DNA of 64,000 nt from DASWTL01 sp966250385 (GTDB taxonomy: Bacteria; Bacteroidota; Bacteroidia; Sphingobacteriales; Sphingobacteriaceae): the NCBI GenBank assembly GCA_966250385.1, contig CBINHC010000008.1, positions 1-64,000 of the forward strand, in the 5' to 3' direction. This document shows positions 47,712 to 56,630 of this stretch, piece by piece (position 1 is the stretch's first letter; every line of letters starts with the position of its first letter). Both the position numbers and the translations under genes were made by a program. Under the pieces are notes generated by a model. The model was not told the origin of the DNA. It ran no database searches and saw only the letters and a program-made list of their open reading frames with translations.

Positions 47712-50306
47712 TTAATTGGTGCCCAACAGGGTATCGCTGTAAACGTACCAAGTGCCCGGAGCAAGGGTAACCTGGACCGGTCCGCCGGTCGTTGTGATGG
47801 TTTCCCGGGAGAACTGGTCCGTCCAGCGTCCAGCTGCCGGGAAGGGTATGGTCGCCGACCGGGTATTAACGTCAAAGTTTCCAACGACCAGGACATTTCC
47901 GTAGTTACTTTTAAGCACGATATACTTCACCCCTCCCGTCAGGCTGTATTCGTAAGTAGCGGTGGAAAATACCTGGCTGCCCGTTTTCCAGCGGATCATC
48001 CTGGAATAGACCGATTGCAGCGCCTTCCTTTGTGGATTGTCGGCGTACTCCCAATGCAGGGGTTTCTCACCGGTTCTGCCGTTCTGCCCGATCGGGATGT
48101 CATAGCCCAGTTCCCCGAACTGCCAGATCATCTTTGGCCCGGGCATGGCCATAAATAGCGCTGCGGCCATCTCCTGGCGTTTAAGTGCAGTGGTGAGCTG
48201 GCGTACGGAATAGCCCGCTGACATGTTGCCGTATTGCAGGTTCTTATACATGAGGCGCTCCTCATCGTGGCTTTCCAGGTAGGTGACCAGGTTGTCGCCG
48301 GACTGGAACCCGTGGGCGAAAGAAAAACCCCGGCTCAGGTCCGAGTTGGCGGGATAACCCATCGTCGCTTCATTGGCCGGGTGGTTGAGGTTATTCCACA
48401 GCATCATGCCTTCGGCAGCCAGTTCCTTTTCTTCCGCATCCGCTGCAAAATGTTCCAGGATGACGAACGCGCCTGGGTCAGCTGTTTTCAGGAACGCATG
48501 GTAATCCTTCCAGATGGCGATCCGTCCGGCGTCGTAGGCGCTCCATGCCGCCGTCCCGGCATCCGAGGTCCCGCTGTTCTTCTGCGTGAATCCTTTCGAC
48601 AGGTCGAACCGGAACCCGTCGACCTTATATTCCTCCAGCCAGAAGCCAAGCACCTGCTTCACGAACGAGCGGGTCGCAGGTTTTTCATGGTTCAGGTCGT
48701 ATCCCACATTGTAGGGGTGCGTCGCCTCCGCATTGAACCATGGGTTGTCGGCGGAAGGCTTGCCTTTGGCTTTATCGAAGTACAGCTGAACCATCGGCGA
48801 CTGCCCGAAGGAATGGTTAAGGACCATGTCCATAATAACGGCAATCCCCCGCTGGTGACAGGCGTCGATCAACGCTTTCAGCGCATTCTTCGTTCCGTAA
48901 AACTTATCCGGCGCAAAATAGAAGGACGGATTGTAGCCCCAGCTGGAATTTCCCTCAAACTCCTGGACCGGCATAAGCTCAATGGCGTTGATTCCGAGAC
49001 CGGCCAGATAATCAAGCTTTCCCCTTACGGCATCAAAGTTCCGCTCAGATACGAAATCCCTTACGAGAAGTTCATAAATGACCAGGTTCTTCTTCTCCGG
49101 CCGGGTAAAGGTGGTCGTCTTCCAGGAATAGACCGGCTGGTTCGCCTGCATGGTGCTGACGATGCCGGTAGTCTTTCCAGCCGGATAGGCCTTCAGGTTC
49201 GGATAGGTACCGGCCGGGATGAACCTGTCATGATCCGGGTCGAGGACCTTTTCCGCAAATGGATCAGCAATCCGGAGCCTGTCATCCACCAGGTACTGGT
49301 AGGCATATTCCTTATCGGGGTCCAGATGATCCACCTGAATCCACCACCTGTTACCGTCAGGGGTTCGTTTCATGGCATAGCCGTTCTCCGCCATCCAGTC
49401 ATTGAAGTCCCCGAGCAGGTGAACCCGCTGCTTGCCCGGCGCATACAGGCTGAAGATCGCGGAGGTGCCGTTCTGAATAAAGGTGACGCCGTCCCTGATT
49501 CCCGGCGGCAGGGCCGCAGTTTCCACCGGGGCATGGATCAGGAAGGAAAACGTCGTTTCGGCGGTCTGGTTTCCATCCCGGGCCAGGAGCCTGACGACCT
49601 GGTTGCCGGTTCCGGGGACCTTCACTTTTCCGGAAATCTCGTTGCCCGTTGTTTCGGCAAAGGTGACGCCGTTCAGGGTCAGGCTGAGTGATGCCTCGCG
49701 GGAGGCGATTGCCGATACGCTCAGCTCCTCGCCAGCAGACCGGATATCGGCCGCCGGCACCGGATCGTAGAACGGTTCACTCTCGGGAGTGATGAACCGT
49801 ACCTGCAGTTTACCGGGTTCATAAAGCGGCATATAGATGTCGCCGTCATCCCGGTTTCGCGCGACACGGCTGCCATCGGCATTCCTGAAAAGCATGGCGA
49901 CGCGGATAATGCGCTCCCCGGCTGGCACCCCGAAGAATGATCTTGGCGTCAGCGATATCCGGTACTGGTTGGCACCGGCCGAAGTCATTCTGCAGGCCGG
50001 ATCAGCGGCATTGAACGACGTGCTTTTGACGTATTTCCAGTCCGAGGGTGACGTGCTCCTATCCGTAATCACACCGGCATACAGGTACACATCCCCGGAA
50101 TAGCCGAGAAGTCCGCCGTTGCCTTTGCTGGCGTCAAAGGTGATTGTCACCCCGGTATCCTCAGCAGGAAAACCGGGTGCCCAGGTGATCAGGCCCGATT
50201 CGGCGGCCGCTGGCGCGGGTTGTTCGGTCGCCGGAATCTCCGGTTCTTTTCTGCAGGAGGTCCCCAGCACGACAAGTGCCAGGAACAGCCGGAGCATTTT
50301 TTTCAT
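47712..50306 (-). CDS. Lipoprotein GH13 alpha-amylase with long N-terminal starch-binding-like region
   Basis: The last enzyme of the operon, 864 residues, is a lipoprotein (VVLGTSC, Cys18), probably at the cell surface as a SusG equivalent. About 400 residues of Ig-like/CBM domains precede the catalytic barrel, including a CBM48-like segment (about 275-345; VHLLGDFNDWMAENGYAMK). GH13 regions: DMVLNH (493-498), GFRFDLSKGF with nucleophile Asp568, VILEHF with acid/base Glu618, and YLESHDEER with Asp681. It should cut internal alpha-1,4 links in starch. The MFS gene ends 14 bp upstream. Confidence 0.92.
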   Translation of the reverse strand: MKKMLRLFLALVVLGTSCRKEPEIPATEQPAPAAAESGLITWAPGFPAEDTGVTITFDASKGNGGLLGYSGDVYLYAGVITDRSTSPSDWKYVKSTSFNAADPACRMTSAGANQYRISLTPRSFFGVPAGERIIRVAMLFRNADGSRVARNRDDGDIYMPLYEPGKLQVRFITPESEPFYDPVPAADIRSAGEELSVSAIASREASLSLTLNGVTFAETTGNEISGKVKVPGTGNQVVRLLARDGNQTAETTFSFLIHAPVETAALPPGIRDGVTFIQNGTSAIFSLYAPGKQRVHLLGDFNDWMAENGYAMKRTPDGNRWWIQVDHLDPDKEYAYQYLVDDRLRIADPFAEKVLDPDHDRFIPAGTYPNLKAYPAGKTTGIVSTMQANQPVYSWKTTTFTRPEKKNLVIYELLVRDFVSERNFDAVRGKLDYLAGLGINAIELMPVQEFEGNSSWGYNPSFYFAPDKFYGTKNALKALIDACHQRGIAVIMDMVLNHSFGQSPMVQLYFDKAKGKPSADNPWFNAEATHPYNVGYDLNHEKPATRSFVKQVLGFWLEEYKVDGFRFDLSKGFTQKNSGTSDAGTAAWSAYDAGRIAIWKDYHAFLKTADPGAFVILEHFAADAEEKELAAEGMMLWNNLNHPANEATMGYPANSDLSRGFSFAHGFQSGDNLVTYLESHDEERLMYKNLQYGNMSAGYSVRQLTTALKRQEMAAALFMAMPGPKMIWQFGELGYDIPIGQNGRTGEKPLHWEYADNPQRKALQSVYSRMIRWKTGSQVFSTATYEYSLTGGVKYIVLKSNYGNVLVVGNFDVNTRSATIPFPAAGRWTDQFSRETITTTGGPVQVTLAPGTWYVYSDTLLGTN

Positions 50307-50320
50307 AGGTATGCGCGTAT

Positions 50321-51706
50321 TTATGAAGTTTTGTCCTGAACATACAGGACGGAGACGGCCCCGAAAAACATGAAAATTCCAGCCAGCACGATGGCATAGA
50401 TAGCCTCGCCGCCGAATAAATGCTTAACGATTGCACCGCCAAAAAAGCCGTTTACGATCTGTGGGAATGTGATGAAGAAGTTGAAGATACCCATATATAC
50501 CCCCATTTTCCTTGCCGGAATGGACGTCGATAAGATAGCATACGGCATGGCCAGGATGCTTCCCCACGCCAAACCGACCCCGACCATGGACAGCAGCAGC
50601 CAGTTTGGATCCTGGATAAAGTACATGGACAGCAAGCCAGCACCGCCGGCTGACAGAGAGAGGGCATGCGCCAGTTTACGGCTCGTTGCCCGGGCAATTG
50701 CAGGCAGGACCAGTGCATACAGCGCGGAGATCCCGTTGTAGACACCGAACAGTACGCCTACCCAGTTGGCTCCGGTCGCGTAGAGGTCGGAAGTGGTATC
50801 ACCGGGCTGCACCTTATAGATATGGTGTACGACCGCCGGGGTGGTGAACACCCACATCGAAAACAGGGCGAACCAGGAAAAGAACTGGACCAGTCCGAGC
50901 TGGGCCATTGTGCGCGGCATCCTCGAGAAGTCGGTGAAGATGGAAAGTAGTCCCTTCTTTCCGTCAGTCTCCGATTCTTCGGGACTGAACTTCTGGTGTT
51001 CTTCCGGGGAATATTCCCTGGTCGTGACCACGGTCCAGATCAGGGTCGCTGCGAGCACGAATGCTCCGCAATAGAACGAATAAATGACGTTATCGGGAAC
51101 CTGCCCGGCAGCGGCCGTTTTGGAAACGCCGAAATACTCGCCGAGGACATAGGGAAGCCAGGACCCGAGTACCGCCCCGACACCAATGAGAAAGGTCTGC
51201 ACGGAGAAGCCGGTACTGCGCTGCTCATCCGGCAGATTATCCGCTACCAGCGCCCGGAAGGGTTCCATGGCGACGTTGAATGAAGCGTCCATGATCATCA
51301 GCATCCCCGCCCCGACCATGATCGGCGGTAACAGGGCCGCCAGCATCGCCGAGTTCGGCATAAAGATCAGCGCCAGGGCCGCGAGCAGCGCCCCGGTCAG
51401 GAAATACGGCCGGCGGCGTCCGAGCCGGTTCCAGGTTCGGTCACTGTAATGGCCGATGATCGGCTGAACGATCATCCCGGTGATCGGTGCCGCGAGCCAG
51501 AAGAGCGAGAGATGTTCGACATCGGCGCCGAATGTCTGCAGGATCCGCGAGGCGTTTCCGTTCTGAAGCGCAAAGCCGAACTGGATTCCCAGGAAACCGA
51601 GGCTCATGTTGACGATCTGCGCAAAGGAAAGCCGGGGCTTGGACAGCCCTTTCTTCGGAGGAGCAACCGGCGTGACTGCCGGCGGAATAGAGTCTTGTAA
51701 GTCCAT
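50321..51706 (-). CDS. MFS sugar permease, SLC45/GPH-like (maltose or maltodextrin uptake)
   Basis: A 461-residue transporter with twelve membrane helices. The signature GRRRPYFL after helix 2 and IGHYSDRTWNRLGRRRP match SLC45-type sugar:proton symporters, which carry sucrose or maltose. Its place between two amylase genes and near maltose phosphorylase makes maltose or short maltodextrins the likely cargo. It would move sugar from periplasm to cytoplasm, where GH65 and PgmB act. The N-terminal 30 residues are Pro-rich. Confidence 0.88.
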   Translation of the reverse strand: MDLQDSIPPAVTPVAPPKKGLSKPRLSFAQIVNMSLGFLGIQFGFALQNGNASRILQTFGADVEHLSLFWLAAPITGMIVQPIIGHYSDRTWNRLGRRRPYFLTGALLAALALIFMPNSAMLAALLPPIMVGAGMLMIMDASFNVAMEPFRALVADNLPDEQRSTGFSVQTFLIGVGAVLGSWLPYVLGEYFGVSKTAAAGQVPDNVIYSFYCGAFVLAATLIWTVVTTREYSPEEHQKFSPEESETDGKKGLLSIFTDFSRMPRTMAQLGLVQFFSWFALFSMWVFTTPAVVHHIYKVQPGDTTSDLYATGANWVGVLFGVYNGISALYALVLPAIARATSRKLAHALSLSAGGAGLLSMYFIQDPNWLLLSMVGVGLAWGSILAMPYAILSTSIPARKMGVYMGIFNFFITFPQIVNGFFGGAIVKHLFGGEAIYAIVLAGIFMFFGAVSVLYVQDKTS

Positions 51707-51729
51707 CTTAATATTCAGGTTTAGGTTGG

Positions 51730-53505
51730 TTAGAATTGTATGGTCACGGCTTTTCCCGGTGGTAGGTTCACGGCAATAACGCCTTTCCCGGATGAATTAA
51801 AGGTCTGACCGGTCAGAAGATCCGTGCCGGTAGCAACTGTTCCCAGCTCATCCGGGATCCGGATATCGGACACCAGCGTCTCGTTCCTGTCAAAGTTTGC
51901 AACGATGAGCAGCCGTTCCTTTGCGGTATACCGGATAAACGCGTACATCCGGTTATTGAAACCCTTCTGCCCCGCCAGTTCATAGAACCGGCCCTTTCGC
52001 AGGGCTTCACTGGTCCGGCAAAGGTTCAGCAGGGTGGCGTAGAAACCGCGCAGCTTCTTTTGATCCGGGGATAGTCTCCCGCCGTCGAATGCGCCGTCAT
52101 TCATCCACTTCTGGTGCTCGGGAACTCCCCAGTAGTCGAAGATGGTCGTCCGGTTGTCTTCGCCGCCGAATCCCTCCTGCCCTTTCCCGGGCTCGCCAAC
52201 CTCCTGTCCGAAATAGATCATGACCGGTCCGCCCGAAAGCGTGGCCGAAACCACCATGCCGGGAACCGCCAGCCACGGATCGCCGGCGAAGCCCGCCGAT
52301 GCGACCCGCTCTTCATCATGGTTTTCGAGGAATCGCAGCATCCTGGATGAGAATCCGCGGCTCTCTTCCTTCCAGACCCGGGTAATATCCTTAACGTCAG
52401 CGTTCGCCTCATTCCGGATCAGCCGCTTAACGGCATCATACAACCCGACCTTGTCGTACAGCAGGTCGAACTTCCCGGTATTCAGAAATTTAGTGTACTC
52501 CGCGGGGTTATAGGCCTCGGCCAGGAACAGGATATCCGGCCGGACCTTCTTTACCTCCGGGATGACCCAGCTCCAGAACTCGACCGGCACCATTTCAGCG
52601 ACATCGCACCGGAATCCGTCGACGTTCTTGCGGGCCCAGAAAACCAGGATATCCCGCATTTTCAGCCATACAGGCGGAATCGGGTCGAAATACTGCTTGT
52701 TTTGGGCATAATCCACCCCATAGTTCAGCTTGATCGTTTCCGACCAGTCATTCAGCGTCGGCCGCTCCGAAAAAACGTTGTTGCCCGTTGCCCTGGCCGG
52801 AAACTCGTCAAATTTCCCGTCCTTCAGCGGACTGCGGAACCCATCGCCGCCGGCGTTTGTCCCCTCGGGAACCACGAAGTGTTTTCCCGGAATATAGTAG
52901 AAGTCGTTCTTCGGATCAAAGGCACGGGTTTTATCATCATCGGCCCCGAAGTCCCGGACACCTGCAGGTTTTGCATCGGACTGGTAGGTCCGGGCCACGT
53001 GGTTAGGCACAAAATCAATCAGCACCTTCAGTCCCTGGCGGTGGGTCCGCTCGACCAACGCTTCAAATTCCGCCATCCGGTTTCTGACATGAACAGCCAG
53101 GTCCGGGTCTACGTCATAGTAGTCCTTGATGGCATATGGCGATCCGGCGCGGCCCTTGACGATATCCGGGTCATCCGGCCTGATCCCATCGGCGGAATAG
53201 TCCGTCATGGTGGCATGTTCCAGCACGCCGGTGTACCAGATGTGGGTCGCCCCGAGCTGCTTCAGCTCCGTGAGCGCGCGATCGCTGATATCCTCAAACT
53301 TCCCCACACCATTCTCATCGCGGGATCCGTAGTGCGTGTTGGTCGTTACGCTGTTGCCGAACAGGCGTACCAGCAGCTGGTACACGACCATCTTGTTGTC
53401 AACCGGCACTTCTTCGGTCGTATGAGCTGGATTCATAAGCTGTGCACAGGCCGGCCCGGCCAGGCCGGCAACCAGCAGTGAAACGAATATCTTTTTCAGG
53501 TTCAT
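51730..53505 (-). CDS. GH13 alpha-amylase-family enzyme, periplasmic
   Basis: A 591-residue GH13 enzyme with an N-terminal signal peptide (FVSLLVAGLAGPACA). Catalytic regions are intact: DFVPNH (164-169), GFRCDVAEM with nucleophile Asp301, LFLAEAY with Glu330, and FLENHDEER with Asp397. No extra binding module is present. I chose the ATG at 53505 over an upstream start (53544) because the latter adds 13 charged residues in front of the signal. It probably trims maltodextrins in the periplasm. The MFS permease gene follows after 23 bp. Confidence 0.9.
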   Translation of the reverse strand: MNLKKIFVSLLVAGLAGPACAQLMNPAHTTEEVPVDNKMVVYQLLVRLFGNSVTTNTHYGSRDENGVGKFEDISDRALTELKQLGATHIWYTGVLEHATMTDYSADGIRPDDPDIVKGRAGSPYAIKDYYDVDPDLAVHVRNRMAEFEALVERTHRQGLKVLIDFVPNHVARTYQSDAKPAGVRDFGADDDKTRAFDPKNDFYYIPGKHFVVPEGTNAGGDGFRSPLKDGKFDEFPARATGNNVFSERPTLNDWSETIKLNYGVDYAQNKQYFDPIPPVWLKMRDILVFWARKNVDGFRCDVAEMVPVEFWSWVIPEVKKVRPDILFLAEAYNPAEYTKFLNTGKFDLLYDKVGLYDAVKRLIRNEANADVKDITRVWKEESRGFSSRMLRFLENHDEERVASAGFAGDPWLAVPGMVVSATLSGGPVMIYFGQEVGEPGKGQEGFGGEDNRTTIFDYWGVPEHQKWMNDGAFDGGRLSPDQKKLRGFYATLLNLCRTSEALRKGRFYELAGQKGFNNRMYAFIRYTAKERLLIVANFDRNETLVSDIRIPDELGTVATGTDLLTGQTFNSSGKGVIAVNLPPGKAVTIQF

Positions 53506-53554
53506 CCGGTTTTTCTGATTCCGGGTGTCCCGTTTCAGGAACACCCATAACGAT

Positions 53555-55885
53555 TTAACTGTTTAGCGCTGCCGGATTCCGCTCCGCCAGGATCGTTGCG
53601 TTTGCTCCGATCTCGTACGGCTGCCCGAATACCAGGAGCCTGATCCCCTGCGGGGACCGGTTTTCGATGTAAGTTCCGTCGGCGGCAACTTTCACGTGAA
53701 GTATGGAACCGCGGAAGCGGATATTAAAGGTAAAAGATTCCCACTTCTCCGGCAGGAAAGGCGAGAACGAAATCTGACCATCCCTTACCCGCATTCCGGC
53801 AAAACCCTCTACGACACTCATCCAGGTTCCGGCCATGGAGGTGATATGCAGTCCATCCTCGGTATCGTTGTTGTAATCGTCCAGATCGAGCCTGGATGTC
53901 CGCAAATAAAATTCATAGGCCCGTTTCTCGTCGCCAAGGCGGGCCGCAAGGATCGCATGCACACAGGGCGAAAGCGAACTTTCATGTACGGTCCGGGGCT
54001 CATAGAAATCGAAGTTCCGGCGCAGCGTGGCCTCATCATAACGTTCTTCGAAAAAGTACAGCCCCTGCAGGACATCCGCCTGTTTGATGAAACAGGAACG
54101 GAGGATCCGGTCCCAGCTCCATTTCTGGTTCAGTGGCCGGTCCCGGGGATCCAGGTCCCGTACGAGGATCTGCTCCTTATCCATAAAGCCGTCCTGCTGC
54201 AGGAAGATGCCGCGGGCGGGATCTTCCGGGTAATACATGTCCGAAATGATCGCCTGCCACCTGGCGGGTTCCACGCGCGCATCAAAGGCGGTCTTTGCCA
54301 GGATCCGCTGATAGTCTTCAGCAGATGCGGTCTTTACCGTTTCCAGGCTGGTCAGGGTATATTCCAGGCACCAGGCTGCGATCGTATTGGTGTACCAGTT
54401 GTTGTTGACGTTGTTTTCGTACTCGTTGGGCCCGGTTACGCCCAGGATCACATACTTCTGACGTTCGGCGCTCCAGTTTACCCGCTGGGACCAGAACCTG
54501 GAGATTCCGATCAGCACCTCCAGGCCGTATTGCTGCAGGTAGGACTGGTCACCGGTGTACCGGATATAATTGAAGATCGCGTAAGCGATCGCGCCGTTCC
54601 GGTGGATCTCCTCAAAGGTGATCTCCCACTCATTATGGCACTCCTCGCCGTTCATGGTTACCATGGGGTACAAGGCCGCTCCGTCCCTGAATCCGAGCTT
54701 CTGCGCATTTTCGATGGCCTTGCCCAGGTGGTTGTAGCGATACTTCAGCAGGTTCCGGGTGACCTGCGGATCTGCAGTTCCCAGGTAAAACGGGACGCAG
54801 TAGGCTTCGGTGTCCCAGTAGGTGGATCCGCCGTATTTCTCGCCGGTAAAGCCTTTGGGTCCGATATTCAGCCGGGAATCTTCCCCGGTATAGGTCTGAT
54901 TGAGCTGAAAGATATTGAAGCGAATGGCCTGCTGGGCAGCAGCGTCCCCGGTGATCCGGATATCGTTTTCCGCCCACCTGGCAGCCCAGGCTGCAGCCTG
55001 CTCCGCCAGCATCCGGGCGAACCCTTTGGACGCCACCCGCTCCAGGACCTCGCCTGCGCGTTCCTTAAGCTCCTGCCGGGGATGATTTTCCGAGGACAGG
55101 TTCACCGCGTATTTACAGATCACCGTCTCCTGCCCTTTTTTTACCGGGAGCCCGAACCTGATCCCGGTAAACCTGGGCCTGGTGACCGCCTGCGTGGTTA
55201 CGTCAATTTTCCGCCCGTCCCGGGACACCGTGAACGTCGTTGCGGTACATACCTCAAATGCCGTCTTCCGGGTGCGCAGGGTCAGGAAAGACGTGTTGCC
55301 GCTGACCGACTGCTCCACTTCGTCCCAGAACTTTTCGTCATAATTGGAATCCTGATTCCGGATATCGCCGTCGGTATATACCAGGACATCCAGCGGACCG
55401 TCAAAATTGACCGGCGTAATCCTGTACCGGATAGCACCGGCCTCGTCATCCACCATGCTGCAAAAGCGCCGGGCAACGACCCGGAGCTGTTTGCCGCTGC
55501 TCAGTTCCGCCAGGAAGGAACGTTCCAGGTAACCTTCCTGCATATCCAGCACCCGCTCGAATTCCAGCACCTTACAGGTATGAAGGTCCAGTAACTCGTC
55601 GCCGATCCGGACGTCGATCCCGATCCAGTTGGCTGCGTTGAGCACCTTGGCGAAATATTCCGGGTACCCGTTCTTCCACCAGCCCACCCGGGTCTTGTCG
55701 GGATAGTATACGCCCGCAATGTAATTGCCCTGGAGCGATTCCCCGGAATAGGACTCCTCGAAATTTCCGCGCTGGCCCATCCGGCCGTTACCCAGGCTGA
55801 AGATGCTCTCCGAAATTTTGTTGACGCCCGGGTCAAATCCGGATTCAATAATTTTCCACTCGTCGACTTTGATATAATTCTTCAT
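53555..55885 (-). CDS. GH65 maltose phosphorylase
   Basis: GH65 phosphorylases split maltose with phosphate to glucose and beta-glucose-1-phosphate, saving ATP. The 776-residue product has the (alpha/alpha)6 barrel with the catalytic acid in GVTGPNEYE; by my count Glu488, equivalent to Glu487 of the Lactobacillus brevis enzyme. The loop VNNNWYTNT and the NEWEITFEEIHRNGAIAYAI segment fit maltose-specific members; kojibiose or trehalose phosphorylase is less likely given the neighbours. No signal peptide, so it is cytoplasmic. I take the ATG at 55885; a GTG at 55897 adds four residues. Confidence 0.92.
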   Translation of the reverse strand: MKNYIKVDEWKIIESGFDPGVNKISESIFSLGNGRMGQRGNFEESYSGESLQGNYIAGVYYPDKTRVGWWKNGYPEYFAKVLNAANWIGIDVRIGDELLDLHTCKVLEFERVLDMQEGYLERSFLAELSSGKQLRVVARRFCSMVDDEAGAIRYRITPVNFDGPLDVLVYTDGDIRNQDSNYDEKFWDEVEQSVSGNTSFLTLRTRKTAFEVCTATTFTVSRDGRKIDVTTQAVTRPRFTGIRFGLPVKKGQETVICKYAVNLSSENHPRQELKERAGEVLERVASKGFARMLAEQAAAWAARWAENDIRITGDAAAQQAIRFNIFQLNQTYTGEDSRLNIGPKGFTGEKYGGSTYWDTEAYCVPFYLGTADPQVTRNLLKYRYNHLGKAIENAQKLGFRDGAALYPMVTMNGEECHNEWEITFEEIHRNGAIAYAIFNYIRYTGDQSYLQQYGLEVLIGISRFWSQRVNWSAERQKYVILGVTGPNEYENNVNNNWYTNTIAAWCLEYTLTSLETVKTASAEDYQRILAKTAFDARVEPARWQAIISDMYYPEDPARGIFLQQDGFMDKEQILVRDLDPRDRPLNQKWSWDRILRSCFIKQADVLQGLYFFEERYDEATLRRNFDFYEPRTVHESSLSPCVHAILAARLGDEKRAYEFYLRTSRLDLDDYNNDTEDGLHITSMAGTWMSVVEGFAGMRVRDGQISFSPFLPEKWESFTFNIRFRGSILHVKVAADGTYIENRSPQGIRLLVFGQPYEIGANATILAERNPAALNS

Positions 55886-55933
55886 GTTGCTTCTCACCGA
55901 ATCGGTTTCATCCCGCGGCAGCCGAGGCTGCCG

Positions 55934-56605
55934 TTATAATTCTTTTAAACGATCAGTCGTCATCTCATGCAGACCGCTGATCACCAGATCTGCATCCCCT
56001 AATATGTCAGGCGATCCGATTCCCACCACTTTCATTCCTGCCGCCCGGGCCGCCCCTATTCCTGAAACGGCATCTTCAAATACCACGCAGGCGCCCGGAG
56101 TCACGCCGAGCATGGCGGCCCCCCGCAGGTAAACTTCGGGGTCCGGTTTGGAAGCGGGAACGAGATTCCCGTCCACGATGGCCTCGAAATAGGCGGCGAT
56201 CCCGGTCTTCGCCAGTATCATCCCCGCATTCTTACTGGCTGAGCCCAATGCGATCCGGATCCCCGCTCCGCGTACCGCCCGGATAAAATCAAGAGCCCCC
56301 GGCAACAGCTCATCGGGCTGCATGTTGCCAATCATTTCAAGGTACCAGGCATTCTTTCGTGCGGCCAGTTCTTCCATCTCTCCGGCAGACCTGCTGATAC
56401 CGCCCCATTCCATGAGCAATTCCAGCGAACGGATCCGGCTGACCCCCTTCAGTTTTTCATTATCCGCATGGGTAAATGCCATACCCAGCTCCCCGGCCAG
56501 CCTCTTCCAGGCCAGGTAATGGTAGCCTGCCGTGTCAACCAGGACCCCGTCCAGGTCGAACAGGCAGGCTTCCGGTAAAAATGCACCTTCGTTTTCCGAT
56601 TTCAC
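55934..56605 (-). CDS. pgmB: Beta-phosphoglucomutase
   Basis: PgmB turns beta-glucose-1-phosphate, the product of the maltose phosphorylase, into glucose-6-phosphate. This 223-residue HAD-family enzyme has the nucleophile motif FDLDGVLVDT (Asp17, Asp19), the GVSRIRSLELL cap region, GSASKNA and ASKPDPEVYL. Its position directly upstream of the GH65 gene is the usual partnership. Cytoplasmic, no signal. Confidence 0.94.
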   Translation of the reverse strand: MKSENEGAFLPEACLFDLDGVLVDTAGYHYLAWKRLAGELGMAFTHADNEKLKGVSRIRSLELLMEWGGISRSAGEMEELAARKNAWYLEMIGNMQPDELLPGALDFIRAVRGAGIRIALGSASKNAGMILAKTGIAAYFEAIVDGNLVPASKPDPEVYLRGAAMLGVTPGACVVFEDAVSGIGAARAAGMKVVGIGSPDILGDADLVISGLHEMTTDRLKEL

Positions 56606-56630
56606 GTTGTATCTATTTCGCTGTGTAAGG

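Noticed and set aside
48234..49691. 485-residue plus-strand frame opposite the lipoprotein amylase
   Set aside because: Antisense shadow of a well-supported GH13 gene, with no recognisable family.
53696..55594. 632-residue open frame on the plus strand opposite the GH65 gene
   Set aside because: It is antisense to a gene with clear catalytic motifs and has no domain of its own; G+C-rich codon use leaves such mirror frames open.
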